A stretch of 64,000 nucleotides of DNA from Pseudomonadota bacterium (GTDB taxonomy: Bacteria; Pseudomonadota; Gammaproteobacteria; Burkholderiales; Chitinibacteraceae): NCBI GenBank assembly GCA_018261735.1, contig JAGTRM010000013.1:1-64000 (forward strand). The letters are read 5' to 3'. Below the pieces are notes generated by a model that was not told the DNA's origin, made no database searches, and saw only the letters and a list, made by a program, of their open reading frames with translations. The first letter of the stretch is position 1. Each line of letters opens with the position of its first letter. Positions 56,416-64,000 of the stretch are shown one piece after another. Position numbers and translations under genes: made by a program.

Positions 56416-57795
56416 ATGCATATTCATATTCTCGGTATTTGCGGCACCTTCATGGGCGGCATTGCAGCGCTCGCCCGCTCAGCCGGCCATCGCGTCACCG
56501 GCTGCGATGCCAATGTCTACCCGCCGATGTCCGACCAGCTGCAGGCGCTGGGCATTGAACTGATCGAAGGCTGGGGAACCGAGCAACTGGCCCTGCAGCC
56601 CGATCTGTTCGTGATCGGCAATGTCGTGCGGCGCGGCAATCCGCTGATGGAGGAAATCCTCAATCGCGGCCTGCCCTACACCTCCGGTCCGCAATGGCTG
56701 GGCGAGCACCTGCTGGCCGGGAAATGGGTTCTGGCCGTTGCCGGCACCCATGGCAAGACCACCACCTCGGCCATGCTGAGCTGGATACTCGAATACGCCG
56801 GACTGGCGCCCGGATTCCTGGTCGGCGGCATTCCGGAAAACTTCGGCATTTCCGCCCGCTTGCCGGGCGAACCGCGCCAAGAGGCGGGCGGCCAATCGCC
56901 GTTCTTCGTGATCGAGGCCGACGAATACGACACGGCCTTTTTCGACAAGCGCTCGAAGTTCGTGCATTACCGCCCGCGCACCGCGATCCTGAACAACCTG
57001 GAATTCGATCACGCCGATATCTTCCCCGACCTTGCCGCGATCGAGACCCAGTTCCACCACCTGGTGCGCACGGTTCCCGGCAATGGTCGGCTGATCGTCA
57101 ACGGGCGCGAGGAAAGCCTGCAGCGCGTACTAAACCGCGGCTGCTGGAGCGAGATCGAGCATTTCGGCGCCGACAACGGCTGGTCGATCGGCCAAACCCA
57201 CGCCGACGGTTTCGATGTCTGCTGGCAAGGAGAAGTGCAAGGCCAGGTCCGCTGGTCGCTGCTGGGAGAACATAACCAGCTCAACGCGCTGGCCGCGCTG
57301 GCCGCCGCCCGCCATGTCGGCGTTCCGCTGGATGTCGGCATTGCCGCGCTGGCCGAATTTCGCAACGTGAAGCGGCGCATGGAGGTCAAGGGTTGCGTGC
57401 ACGGCGTCACCGTCTACGATGATTTCGCCCACCACCCCACCGCCATTGCCACGACGCTGGCCGGCTTGCGGCGCAAGGTCGGCCCGGCGCGTATCCTGGC
57501 AGTACTGGAACCGCGCTCGAACACCATGAAGCTTGGCACCATGAAGGCGCAACTGGCGGGCAGCCTGAGCGATGCGGACCGAGTGTTTTGCTACGGCGCG
57601 GGACTCGACTGGAACCCGGCCGAAGCGCTGGCACCGCTGGGCGCGAGCGCCAACACCTTCACCGAACTGGATCAATTGATTGAAGCCATCGCCACCACGG
57701 CAGCGGCCGGAGACCACATCCTCGTGATGTCCAACGGCGGATTCGGCGGCATCCACGGCAAATTGCTGCACAGATTGGCGACGACACGCGCCTAG
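56416..57795 (+). CDS. mpl: UDP-N-acetylmuramate:L-alanyl-gamma-D-glutamyl-meso-diaminopimelate ligase
   Basis: Mpl recycles murein tripeptide by joining it to UDP-MurNAc. The 459-residue protein has the Mur ligase order: MHIHILGICGTFMGGIA, the ATP loop AGTHGKTTTSAML, NNLEFDHADIFPD, the substrate region EHNQLNALAALAA and the C-terminal DDFAHHPTAIATTLAGLR. The early ICGTFMGG and IGNVVRRGNPLMEEIL separate it from MurC. Confidence 0.95.
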   Translation: MHIHILGICGTFMGGIAALARSAGHRVTGCDANVYPPMSDQLQALGIELIEGWGTEQLALQPDLFVIGNVVRRGNPLMEEILNRGLPYTSGPQWLGEHLLAGKWVLAVAGTHGKTTTSAMLSWILEYAGLAPGFLVGGIPENFGISARLPGEPRQEAGGQSPFFVIEADEYDTAFFDKRSKFVHYRPRTAILNNLEFDHADIFPDLAAIETQFHHLVRTVPGNGRLIVNGREESLQRVLNRGCWSEIEHFGADNGWSIGQTHADGFDVCWQGEVQGQVRWSLLGEHNQLNALAALAAARHVGVPLDVGIAALAEFRNVKRRMEVKGCVHGVTVYDDFAHHPTAIATTLAGLRRKVGPARILAVLEPRSNTMKLGTMKAQLAGSLSDADRVFCYGAGLDWNPAEALAPLGASANTFTELDQLIEAIATTAAAGDHILVMSNGGFGGIHGKLLHRLATTRA

Positions 57796-57845
57796 CAGGA
57801 CCACTCGGCCGCGTTCGGCCAGGTATGGGATATCTGGCCGGTTTA

Positions 57846-57991
57846 GAGCCTATCTCAGTAGGCGAGCGAGCCAAGGCAGATGGCAGGAGGACGGCGCACA
57901 GGAACCGGAATGTACATTGTAAGTACATGAGGATTCCGAGCACCGCCCGACTGTCAGATGCGAAGGCGCAGCCGCCTAATGAGATAGGCTC
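57846..57991. repeat. 146-bp MITE-like element with 19-bp terminal inverted repeats
   Basis: The ends GAGCCTATCTCAGTAGGCG (57846-57864) and CGCCTAATGAGATAGGCTC (57973-57991) are inverted repeats matching at 18 of 19 positions. The centre holds ATGTAC-N7-GTACAT (57912-57930), and the arms between are also imperfectly complementary, so the whole unit can fold into one long hairpin. It has no convincing open frame. The right end abuts the stop codon of the histidine phosphatase gene. It resembles repeated palindromic elements seen in other betaproteobacterial intergenic regions, but copy number cannot be judged here. Confidence 0.75.
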
Positions 57992-58687
57992 TTACAGCAC
58001 CACCGGCCGGCCGAATCCAAGTTTTGTCTTCAGGTGGGTAATGTCGTTGAACAACCGGATGCAGGGCACGCCATTGTAAAAGTCCACCACGGTGATCGAG
58101 GCGTTGTCCGAGCGGAACGGGAAGCGGTTTTCCAGCGAGCCGCCGGCCCACAGCGTCAGCATCGCGCGGATGATGCCGGCGTGGGCCACGGCCGCCACCA
58201 CGTTGCCTTGATGCCGGGCCACGACTTTCTCGCCAAAACGCAATGCGCGCGCGGCCAGTTGCGCCATGCTTTCCGCATCCTGCAATACCGGCCGGGTCAT
58301 GGTGGGCGTCGGGCCCATCGTGATCCAGGCGTTGATTTCGTCGAACAGCGCGGGTTTCTGTTCCTTGAGCGCCTGGATCGTGAAATCGGAGAGTTCGCCG
58401 AAATCGTATTCGATCAGGTCCGGGTCGATCTGCACCGCGACGCCGACCCGCTCACCGATCGCCGCAGCGGTCTGCCGGGCGCGGGATAGTGGACTGGCAT
58501 AGAGCGTATCCACGCCGTATTCGGTCATCCGCTCTGCCAGCGCCTGGGCTTGTTGCAGACCGTGCGCATCGAGCGGATCGTCGGTCGTGCCCAGGATACG
58601 GCCTTCCTGATTGGAAACGGTTCTGCCATGACGGATCAGGATCAGCCGGGCGACTTCGTCCTGCGATGCTTCGAAAAAACCTTTCAT
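57992..58687 (-). CDS. Histidine phosphatase family protein (phosphoglycerate-mutase-like)
   Basis: The 231-residue protein has the catalytic motif [16 protein letters not shown], the [17 protein letters not shown] segment and the second catalytic histidine in [15 protein letters not shown]. Members remove phosphate from small molecules or proteins; the substrate is unknown. Its start overlaps the rpe stop (ATGA at 58684-58687), so it is the last gene of the Calvin-cycle operon and may act on a sugar phosphate. The stop TAA lies right at the edge of the repeat element. Confidence 0.85.
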   Translation of the reverse strand: MKGFFEASQDEVARLILIRHGRTVSNQEGRILGTTDDPLDAHGLQQAQALAERMTEYGVDTLYASPLSRARQTAAAIGERVGVAVQIDPDLIEYDFGELSDFTIQALKEQKPALFDEINAWITMGPTPTMTRPVLQDAESMAQLAARALRFGEKVVARHQGNVVAAVAHAGIIRAMLTLWAGGSLENRFPFRSDNASITVVDFYNGVPCIRLFNDITHLKTKLGFGRPVVL

Positions 58688-59358
58688 TTTTTTAGCTCCT
58701 CCCGCATGGCATCGATGATGGCAGCGTAATCGGGTTGGCCGAAAATGGCCGAGCCGGCGACGAACGTATCCACGCCGGCGGCGGCAATGGCCCGGATATT
58801 ATCGACTTTCACCCCGCCATCGATCTCCAGCCAGATTTCCCGTCCGGTGCGCGCCGTGTATTCGTCGATACGGGCACGGGCGGCGCGGGCTTTTTCCAGT
58901 GTAGCGGGAATGAACGACTGGCCGCCGAATCCCGGATTGACCGACATCAGCAGGATCACATCGATCTTGTCCATCACGTAATTGAGATGATGCAGCGGTG
59001 TAGCCGGATTGAACACCAGCCCGGCCTTGCAGCCGCTATCCCTGATCAGTCCCAGGCTGCGATCCACATGGTCGGCGGCTTCCGGATGGAAGGTGATGAT
59101 ATCGGCGCCAGCCCGGACGAAATCGGGAATGATGCGATCGACCGGCGTCACCATCAGGTGCACGTCGATGGGAACGCGGGTATGCGGGCGGATCGCTTCG
59201 CACACCAGCGGGCCGAAGCTGATGTTCGGCACGTAGTGGTTATCCATGACATCGAAATGGATCAGGTCAGCGCCGGCGGCGATCACGCTTTGCATTTCCT
59301 CGCCCAGGCGGGAAAAGTCGGCGGAAAGCAGGCTGGGCGCGATGCGAAAATTCGGCAT
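58684..59358 (-). CDS. rpe: Ribulose-phosphate 3-epimerase
   Basis: Rpe interconverts xylulose 5-phosphate and ribulose 5-phosphate in the Calvin and pentose phosphate cycles. The 224-residue TIM barrel has [17 protein letters not shown], the metal and acid sites [19 protein letters not shown]-like [12 protein letters not shown], and [12 protein letters not shown] with the catalytic aspartate. The ATG at 59358 has AGGA seven bases upstream. The cbb name would be cbbE. Confidence 0.97.
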   Translation of the reverse strand: MPNFRIAPSLLSADFSRLGEEMQSVIAAGADLIHFDVMDNHYVPNISFGPLVCEAIRPHTRVPIDVHLMVTPVDRIIPDFVRAGADIITFHPEAADHVDRSLGLIRDSGCKAGLVFNPATPLHHLNYVMDKIDVILLMSVNPGFGGQSFIPATLEKARAARARIDEYTARTGREIWLEIDGGVKVDNIRAIAAAGVDTFVAGSAIFGQPDYAAIIDAMREELKK

Positions 59359-59371
59359 GCTATTTTCCTGG

Positions 59372-60091
59372 TCAGACTGTGACGGGCGACGAAAACGCCT
59401 GCGCCAGCGCGGCAAACGAGACATCCGCCGGCAATTGCTCGCAGACGGCCAGCGCATCGGCGTACGCATCATTGGGAAAGAAGTGGCTGCGGGTGATCAG
59501 GCAGGCCAGCCCCGCACCGCGCGCCGCAGCGAAACCGTTGGGAGAGTCCTCGATCGCGAGGCAGGCGCTGGCCGGCAGGTCGAGTTCCCGCAAGGCCTTG
59601 AGATAGGCTTGCGGGTGCGGTTTTTTTTCGGTCACGTCTTCACCGCATACCACCGAGGCAAATCCATCGCGCCAGTGCGGACCGATATGGTATGACAGCA
59701 ACGCCGCGACATTGGCCGTGGCCGTGGTGGTGACAATCGCCTGCTTGCAGCCGGCCTGGTGCGCCTGGCGTATCAGGCTCAACACACCGGGGCGCAGCGT
59801 GATGGCGCCCATGGCGACAGTGTCGGCGTAACAGCACGTTTTCAACTGATACAACTCTTCCAGTTGCTGCGGCCAGTCCGGCTGCGCGATCCTTGCCGGA
59901 TCGTTTTCCCGGGCATAGAGCTGGATGCGCTCCTTGCCGCCGGTGATATCCAGCAACTGTGCGTATTCCTGTTCGCTCCAGCGCCAGGGCAGACCCAGTT
60001 CGCGGAAGGCACGGTTGAACGCGGGCAAGTGCCCGTGCAGTTCGGTTTCGGCAATCGTGCCGTCCACATCCCAGAGCAGTGCGCTTGGCAT
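59372..60091 (-). CDS. cbbY: CbbY-type HAD phosphatase
   Basis: CbbY removes phosphate from xylulose 1,5-bisphosphate, a misfire product that inhibits RuBisCO. The 239-residue protein has the HAD motif [12 protein letters not shown], the helical cap ([13 protein letters not shown]), motif [10 protein letters not shown], motif [15 protein letters not shown] and motif [18 protein letters not shown]. The ATG at 60091 follows GGAG and gives the normal [11 protein letters not shown] start; an ATG at 60127, overlapping the prk stop as ATGA, would add 12 residues and is also possible. A phosphoglycolate phosphatase role is the alternative. Confidence 0.9.
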   Translation of the reverse strand: MPSALLWDVDGTIAETELHGHLPAFNRAFRELGLPWRWSEQEYAQLLDITGGKERIQLYARENDPARIAQPDWPQQLEELYQLKTCCYADTVAMGAITLRPGVLSLIRQAHQAGCKQAIVTTTATANVAALLSYHIGPHWRDGFASVVCGEDVTEKKPHPQAYLKALRELDLPASACLAIEDSPNGFAAARGAGLACLITRSHFFPNDAYADALAVCEQLPADVSFAALAQAFSSPVTV

Positions 60092-60123
60092 GGTCAATTT
60101 CTCCGTATCTCCCAACTCGATCG

Positions 60124-60999
60124 TCATGGTTGACGCTTGGCCCGGTGCATCAGCTGCATGATCATCGGGGTGAAGATCAGCTGCATGGCCAGTTCCATCT
60201 TGCCGCCGGGCACGACGATGGTATTGGGCCGGCTCATCCACGAGTCATGCAGCATCGACAGCAGGTAAGGAAAATCGATGCCCTTGGAATTGGCAAAGCG
60301 AATGACCACCATGCTTTCGTCCGGCGTCGGAATCGATTTGGCAATGAACGGATTTGAGGTATCCACGGTCGGCACGCGCTGGAAGTTCACGTGCGTGCGC
60401 GAAAACTGCGGGCAGATGTGGTCCACGTAATCGGGCATGCGGCGCAGGATCGTGTCGGTGACGGCCTCCTGCGAATAACCGCGCATTTTCTGGTCACGGT
60501 GCAGCTTCTGGATCCACTCCAGGTTGATGATCGGCACCACGCCCACCAAGAGATCGACATGGCGGGCGACATCGACCGTGTTGTCCACGTAGCCGCCGTG
60601 CAGGCCTTCATACAGCATCAGGTCGGTATCGGCTGCGATATCGACCCAGGGCGTGAAGGTGCCCGGCTTCTGGCCGTAGGGTTCGGCCTCGACCTCGTCG
60701 TGCAGGTAGTAGCGGACCTTGCCCTGCGCGGATTCACCGTACAGGACAAACAGCTCTTCCAGCTTGTCGAGCAGATTTGTTTCCGGGCCGAACAGGCTCA
60801 GGTGGCGGTTGCCGGCGGCTTCGGCTTCCTTCATCGCGGCGCGCAGCGCCAGCCGGTCATAGCGATGGAAGGCATCGCCCTGCACCAGCTGCGACTTGAA
60901 ACCTTCGCGCCGGAAAATATGGGAAAAACTGTTCAGAACAGAGGTCGTCCCGGCGCCGGACGAGCCGGTGACCGCAACGACGGGATGTTTCGCGGACAT
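60124..60999 (-). CDS. prk: Phosphoribulokinase
   Basis: Prk makes ribulose 1,5-bisphosphate, the RuBisCO substrate. The 291-residue protein is the bacterial class I type, with the P-loop VTGSSGAGTTS, the QGDAFHRYDR region, the EGLHGGYVDNTVDVARHVDL motif and IQKLHRDQKMRGYS. The ATG at 60999 gives MSAKHPVVAVTG. It follows fbp by 26 bases. The cbb name would be cbbP. Confidence 0.98.
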   Translation of the reverse strand: MSAKHPVVAVTGSSGAGTTSVLNSFSHIFRREGFKSQLVQGDAFHRYDRLALRAAMKEAEAAGNRHLSLFGPETNLLDKLEELFVLYGESAQGKVRYYLHDEVEAEPYGQKPGTFTPWVDIAADTDLMLYEGLHGGYVDNTVDVARHVDLLVGVVPIINLEWIQKLHRDQKMRGYSQEAVTDTILRRMPDYVDHICPQFSRTHVNFQRVPTVDTSNPFIAKSIPTPDESMVVIRFANSKGIDFPYLLSMLHDSWMSRPNTIVVPGGKMELAMQLIFTPMIMQLMHRAKRQP

Positions 61000-61025
61000 G
61001 CAATTTCTCTCAAATAAAAAGTGTC

Positions 61026-62099
61026 TCAGCAATCCTGGGTAAACAGGCTTCGTTCCTGGAACAGGGGCGAAACGAAGGGACGGTCGATCCCGGTATCGTG
61101 TTCGGTGTGGTAACGGATCACGCGCTTGACTTCGTCGCGCGAGCCAAGGATGACCGGGACGCGCTGATGCAGTTGCTCCGGCGGGATATCGAGGATGCGC
61201 TGGCGCCCGGTCGTCGCCATGCCGCCTGCCTGCTCGATCAGCATCGCCATCGGGTTGGCCTCGTACAGCAGGCGCAGGCGATCGGGCTGGGCGGCATCCT
61301 TGCCACCGCGCGGGTACATGAAAATGCCGCCGCGCATCAGGATGCGGTGCACTTCGGCCACCATCGAGGCGATCCAGCGCATGTTGAAATCACGCCCGAG
61401 CGGGCCGCTCGCACCTTCCTTGCACTCTTTCACGTAACGGGCTACCGGGGGTTCCCAGAAGCGCGCATTGGAGGTGTTGATGGCGAATTCGCTGGTCTGG
61501 GCCGGAATCTTCAGGTTGCGATGGGTCAGCACGAAATTGCCCGAATCCCGGTCCAGCGTGAAGCAGTGCGTGCCCTGGCCCAGGGTCAGCACCAGCATGG
61601 TGGCGGGGCCGTACAGCGCATAGCCGGCGGCGAGCTGTTGCGTGCCGGCTTGCAGGAAATTGCTTTCCGCCGGGGTTTCGTTCGAGCCGTTGTGCAGGAT
61701 CGAGAAAATGGTGCCCACCGACATGTTGATATCGATATTGGACGAGCCATCGAGCGGATCGAAGACCAGCAGGTATTCCCCTTTCGGATACTGTTGCGGA
61801 ATGGCGTAGGGGCTGACCATTTCCTCGGAGGCCATGCCGCAGAGCTGGCCGCTCCACTCGCAATTGGACACCATCACCTCATTGCTCACCACATCCAGTT
61901 TTTTCTGGATTTCACCCAGCGCGTTTTCCGTGCCCAATGACCCCAGATTGCCATCGAGTGCGCCCTTGGAAACCATGGCGGCAATCGTTTTGATGGCGGA
62001 GGCCACCTTGCTCAACAGGGTGACCAGGTCATGCTGGCCGGGATGCCCCCGCAATTGCTCTACCGCGAATTTTGTCAACGTCGTGCGTCCGGACAACAT
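61026..62099 (-). CDS. fbp: Fructose-1,6-bisphosphatase class I
   Basis: Fbp releases phosphate from fructose 1,6-bisphosphate in the Calvin cycle and gluconeogenesis. The 357-residue protein has the metal site [18 protein letters not shown], the RYVKECKEG loop, GGIFMYPRG and the C-terminal catalytic [16 protein letters not shown]. Bacterial enzymes of this type may also use sedoheptulose bisphosphate. It lies 79 bases after cbbM, across a stem-loop. The cbb name would be cbbF. Confidence 0.97.
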   Translation of the reverse strand: MLSGRTTLTKFAVEQLRGHPGQHDLVTLLSKVASAIKTIAAMVSKGALDGNLGSLGTENALGEIQKKLDVVSNEVMVSNCEWSGQLCGMASEEMVSPYAIPQQYPKGEYLLVFDPLDGSSNIDINMSVGTIFSILHNGSNETPAESNFLQAGTQQLAAGYALYGPATMLVLTLGQGTHCFTLDRDSGNFVLTHRNLKIPAQTSEFAINTSNARFWEPPVARYVKECKEGASGPLGRDFNMRWIASMVAEVHRILMRGGIFMYPRGGKDAAQPDRLRLLYEANPMAMLIEQAGGMATTGRQRILDIPPEQLHQRVPVILGSRDEVKRVIRYHTEHDTGIDRPFVSPLFQERSLFTQDC

Positions 62100-62119
62100 G
62101 CTCTTCTCCTAGTCGAATG

Positions 62120-62146
62120 CCCCGGAGGGCGGATGCCGCACCGGGG
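62120..62146 (-). other. Stem-loop between cbbM and fbp
   Basis: CCCCGG (62120-62125) and CCGGGG (62141-62146) pair around a 15-base loop 33 bases downstream of the cbbM stop. There is no T tract, so it is more likely a processing or 3'-protection hairpin that could leave cbbM mRNA more stable than the downstream genes. Confidence 0.45.
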
Positions 62147-62178
62147 GAAATCTTGCTTTTATGGGGGGATAGCCGGAA

Positions 62179-63555
62179 TCAGACCGTGCCCAGCTGTTCG
62201 CGCCAGCCCGGGTAGAACTTATCGGCGTCGGCCTGGAACGAGAGGAACGCGCCGCGCAGTTCGGCATGCGATTGCGCGTACTCGACCAGGTTGATTCCCT
62301 GCTGCCAGGCGTCCTGCGCCTGGCGCAGCGATTTCGCCCCGGCGGTGCCGCCGTCGCGGTGACCGAACGCGCCGCCGCCGGAGGTCTGGATCACGTTGGA
62401 GTGGCCGAGGTTGTCGAAGAAGGCCGGCAGGCGCAGCGCGTTCATGCCGCCGGAAATGATCGGCGTGGTCGCCTTCATCGCCAGCCATTCCTGGTGGTAG
62501 TACGGGCCTTGCGCCGAATCCTGCTCCAGCATGTAGGCGATTTCCTTGTCGCGGCCTTCGCCTTCCATCTTGCCGAAACCCATGGTGCCGGTATGGATGC
62601 CCGATGCGCCGAGCAGGCGGCTCATCTTGCTCAGCACGAACGCGGTATAGCCGCGCTTGCTTTGCGAACTGGTCACCGCGCCATGGCCGGCGCGGTGGTA
62701 ATGCAGGAACTGGCTCGGGAACTGGCGGCGGCAGGTGGTGACGGCGGTCGGGCCGGCCACGTAGCCATCGACCAGGAACGCGACGTGGTTGGCGTTCTCG
62801 CCGAAGATGTCGAGGATCGCTTCGCCGCGCGCAATCATTTCGAAGGGATCATCGGCGGTGATATTGGCCGAGAAGAGTTTCACTTCGCCGGTGGCATCCT
62901 GTGCACGGCGCATGGCATCGGCCACGCGGCGCATGGTGTCTTTCAGTGGGGAGAAAACCTGGTTGCCCTGCGGTTCGTCGTTCTTGATGAAATCGCCGCC
63001 GAGCCAGAATTCATGGCAGGCATCGGCAAACGGCTGCGGGCGCAGGCCGAGCTTGGGCTTGATGATGGTGCCGACGATCATGCCGCCGTTGACCACCGGG
63101 CGACCGAGCACGCGCCACAGGTCGACGATATTCATGGCCGGGCCGTCGAACAGTTGCAGGTAGACGGGGGGCACGTAGAAATCGTACATCTTGGCGCATT
63201 CCACATCGCCCATGCCCTGATTGTTGCCGATGGTCAGTGTCAGGAACGACGCCATCATGGCGCGGCCGTCGATGATGTTGCGGTCGAACAGCTCGACCGG
63301 ATAGGCAATCTTCATCAGCTCCTGCGCCGGATCGATCTCGTACACCAGCGCGTCCACGCCCTTGGTGAAATCGTCGGTGGTGCAGACTTCCACATTGGTG
63401 CCGGTCGAGGATTCGGCGGCGAAGTGCGCGGCGGTTTCCAGGTAGCCGTAGCCTTGCTTGGGCTTCATGCTGTAGGCGCACAAGACATGGCGGCCGCCGG
63501 CGATCAGGTCGGCTTCGTTCAGATCAAGACGGGCATAACGGTTGGATTGGTCCAC
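62179..63555 (-). CDS. cbbM: Ribulose bisphosphate carboxylase, form II
   Basis: Form II RuBisCO works as a dimer or higher oligomer of large subunits only and has low CO2/O2 specificity, suiting low-oxygen or high-CO2 sites. The 458-residue product starts at a GTG (63555, AGGA upstream) reading [10 protein letters not shown], and shows [11 protein letters not shown] (Lys166), the carbamylated Lys191 in [20 protein letters not shown], loop 6 [13 protein letters not shown] and [10 protein letters not shown]. No small-subunit gene and no cbbQ/cbbO activase genes follow. Confidence 0.98.
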   Translation of the reverse strand: MDQSNRYARLDLNEADLIAGGRHVLCAYSMKPKQGYGYLETAAHFAAESSTGTNVEVCTTDDFTKGVDALVYEIDPAQELMKIAYPVELFDRNIIDGRAMMASFLTLTIGNNQGMGDVECAKMYDFYVPPVYLQLFDGPAMNIVDLWRVLGRPVVNGGMIVGTIIKPKLGLRPQPFADACHEFWLGGDFIKNDEPQGNQVFSPLKDTMRRVADAMRRAQDATGEVKLFSANITADDPFEMIARGEAILDIFGENANHVAFLVDGYVAGPTAVTTCRRQFPSQFLHYHRAGHGAVTSSQSKRGYTAFVLSKMSRLLGASGIHTGTMGFGKMEGEGRDKEIAYMLEQDSAQGPYYHQEWLAMKATTPIISGGMNALRLPAFFDNLGHSNVIQTSGGGAFGHRDGGTAGAKSLRQAQDAWQQGINLVEYAQSHAELRGAFLSFQADADKFYPGWREQLGTV

Positions 63556-63641
63556 GGCGTTTCCTTGGCTGCGTTTTCGAATAGACAGCGCCAGATTACG
63601 CGGCAATAAACCAAAGAAAAATTAAATAGTTTTTACTTTGG

Positions 63642-63659
63642 CATAAGTAAATGCTTATG
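63642..63659. promoter_or_regulatory. Putative LysR-type operator between cbbM and cbbR
   Basis: The perfect inverted repeat CATAAG-N6-CTTATG sits in the 148-base AT-rich gap between the divergent cbbM and cbbR starts. LysR-type regulators such as CbbR bind interrupted dyads of this kind. The match is by form and place only. Confidence 0.55.
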
Positions 63660-63703
63660 ATTGTGGCGCTATCTTTCCACCCACTTCTGATTGAGATGAG
63701 CCC

Positions 63704-64000
63704 ATGTCCCTGGTTCGCCGCCTGACCCTGCGCCAGCTGGAAGTCTTTTGCGAAGCCGCGCGGCTGCTTAATTTCGCACGCGTGGCCGAACATCTGCACC
63801 TGACGCAGCCCGCTGTTTCGATGCTGATTCGCCAGATCGAGGCGAGTCTCGACCTGGCCCTGTTCGAGCGCTCGGGCAAGAAAATGCGCCTGACCGAGGC
63901 CGGCGAAACGCTGAAGCACCATGCCCTGCGCATCTTGGGCGAGCTGCGCGACGCCGATCAGGCGCTCAATGCCTACAAGGGGCTCGAAGGCGGATCGATC
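63704..64000 (+). CDS. cbbR: LysR-type regulator CbbR, 3' end missing
   Basis: The visible 99 codons (MSLVRRLTLRQLEVFCEAAR onward) form the N-terminal winged helix-turn-helix of a LysR regulator: FARVAEHLHLTQPAVSMLIR and LFERSGKKMRLTEAGETL. Divergent placement next to cbbM identifies it as the probable activator CbbR, which senses Calvin-cycle intermediates. The effector-binding domain is beyond the window. Confidence 0.9.
   Translation, partial: MSLVRRLTLRQLEVFCEAARLLNFARVAEHLHLTQPAVSMLIRQIEASLDLALFERSGKKMRLTEAGETLKHHALRILGELRDADQALNAYKGLEGGSI

Noticed and set aside
62266..63609. A 447-codon open frame on the + strand opposite cbbM
   Set aside because: Shadow of a strongly biased gene; the minus frame is RuBisCO.

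Overview
This 64 kb window is a GC-rich chromosomal segment from a betaproteobacterium able to fix CO2. That reading rests on a form II RuBisCO operon with a divergent LysR regulator, the Tyr-Gly-Thr tRNA trio in front of tuf, and gene neighbourhoods typical of Betaproteobacteria: exbB-exbD-lpxK, rpsP-rimM-trmD-rplS, ffh-ccsA-pilBCD-coaE-zapD-yacG, and rsmB-DUF4390-ntrY-ntrX. Rhodocyclales or Nitrosomonadales-like lineages are the likeliest home, but the window alone cannot settle this. There is no rRNA operon, CRISPR array, prophage or complete IS element.

Layout. 1-2.1 kb: lpxK (cut by the window edge) and an ExbB/ExbD energy-transduction pair. 2.4-7.9 kb: exonuclease VII large subunit, acetyl-CoA synthetase and the electron-transfer flavoprotein etfBA. 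7.9-17.2 kb: one leftward chemosensory operon of eight genes (MCP, CheB, CheR-TPR, hybrid CheA, CheY, Hpt-REC-REC-GGDEF, CheW, CheW-like). Its parts match a Wsp-type pathway with c-di-GMP output rather than flagellar chemotaxis. 17.4-22.4 kb: xerD, ogt, the rpsP-rimM-trmD-rplS operon and ffh. 22.4-29.1 kb: a CcsA-like membrane protein, the decayed 3' end of a CorC/HlyC-type (HCC) transporter gene, pilBCD, coaE, zapD and yacG. 29.2-32.5 kb: an OlsB-like/PlsC-like acyltransferase pair, apaH and an HDOD protein.

32.6-48.1 kb holds a leftward block: tRNA-Tyr, -Gly, -Thr, tuf, rpsJ, the S10 and spc clusters, secY, infA, rpmJ and the alpha operon (rpsM-rpsK-rpsD-rpoA-rplQ). Internal terminator-like hairpins split it between rpsJ and rplC and between rpsQ and rplN. 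48.3-57.8 kb: htpX, rsmB, DUF4390, an NtrY/NtrX two-component pair, a LysE-type exporter, a GGDEF protein and mpl. 58-63.6 kb: the Calvin-cycle operon cbbM-fbp-prk-cbbY-rpe plus a histidine phosphatase, with the start of cbbR divergent at the right edge.

Points most worth checking are the proposed four-step phosphorelay into a diguanylate cyclase, the hybrid tuf neighbourhood (tufB-type upstream, tufA-type downstream), the promoter-hairpin-U-tract leader before rplC, the frameshifted HCC remnant upstream of pilB, the 146-bp inverted-repeat element that supplies the stop codon region of the histidine phosphatase gene, and an NtrX that has lost its ATP- and sigma54-contact motifs. None was tested by database search; all homology statements are from recognised motifs.
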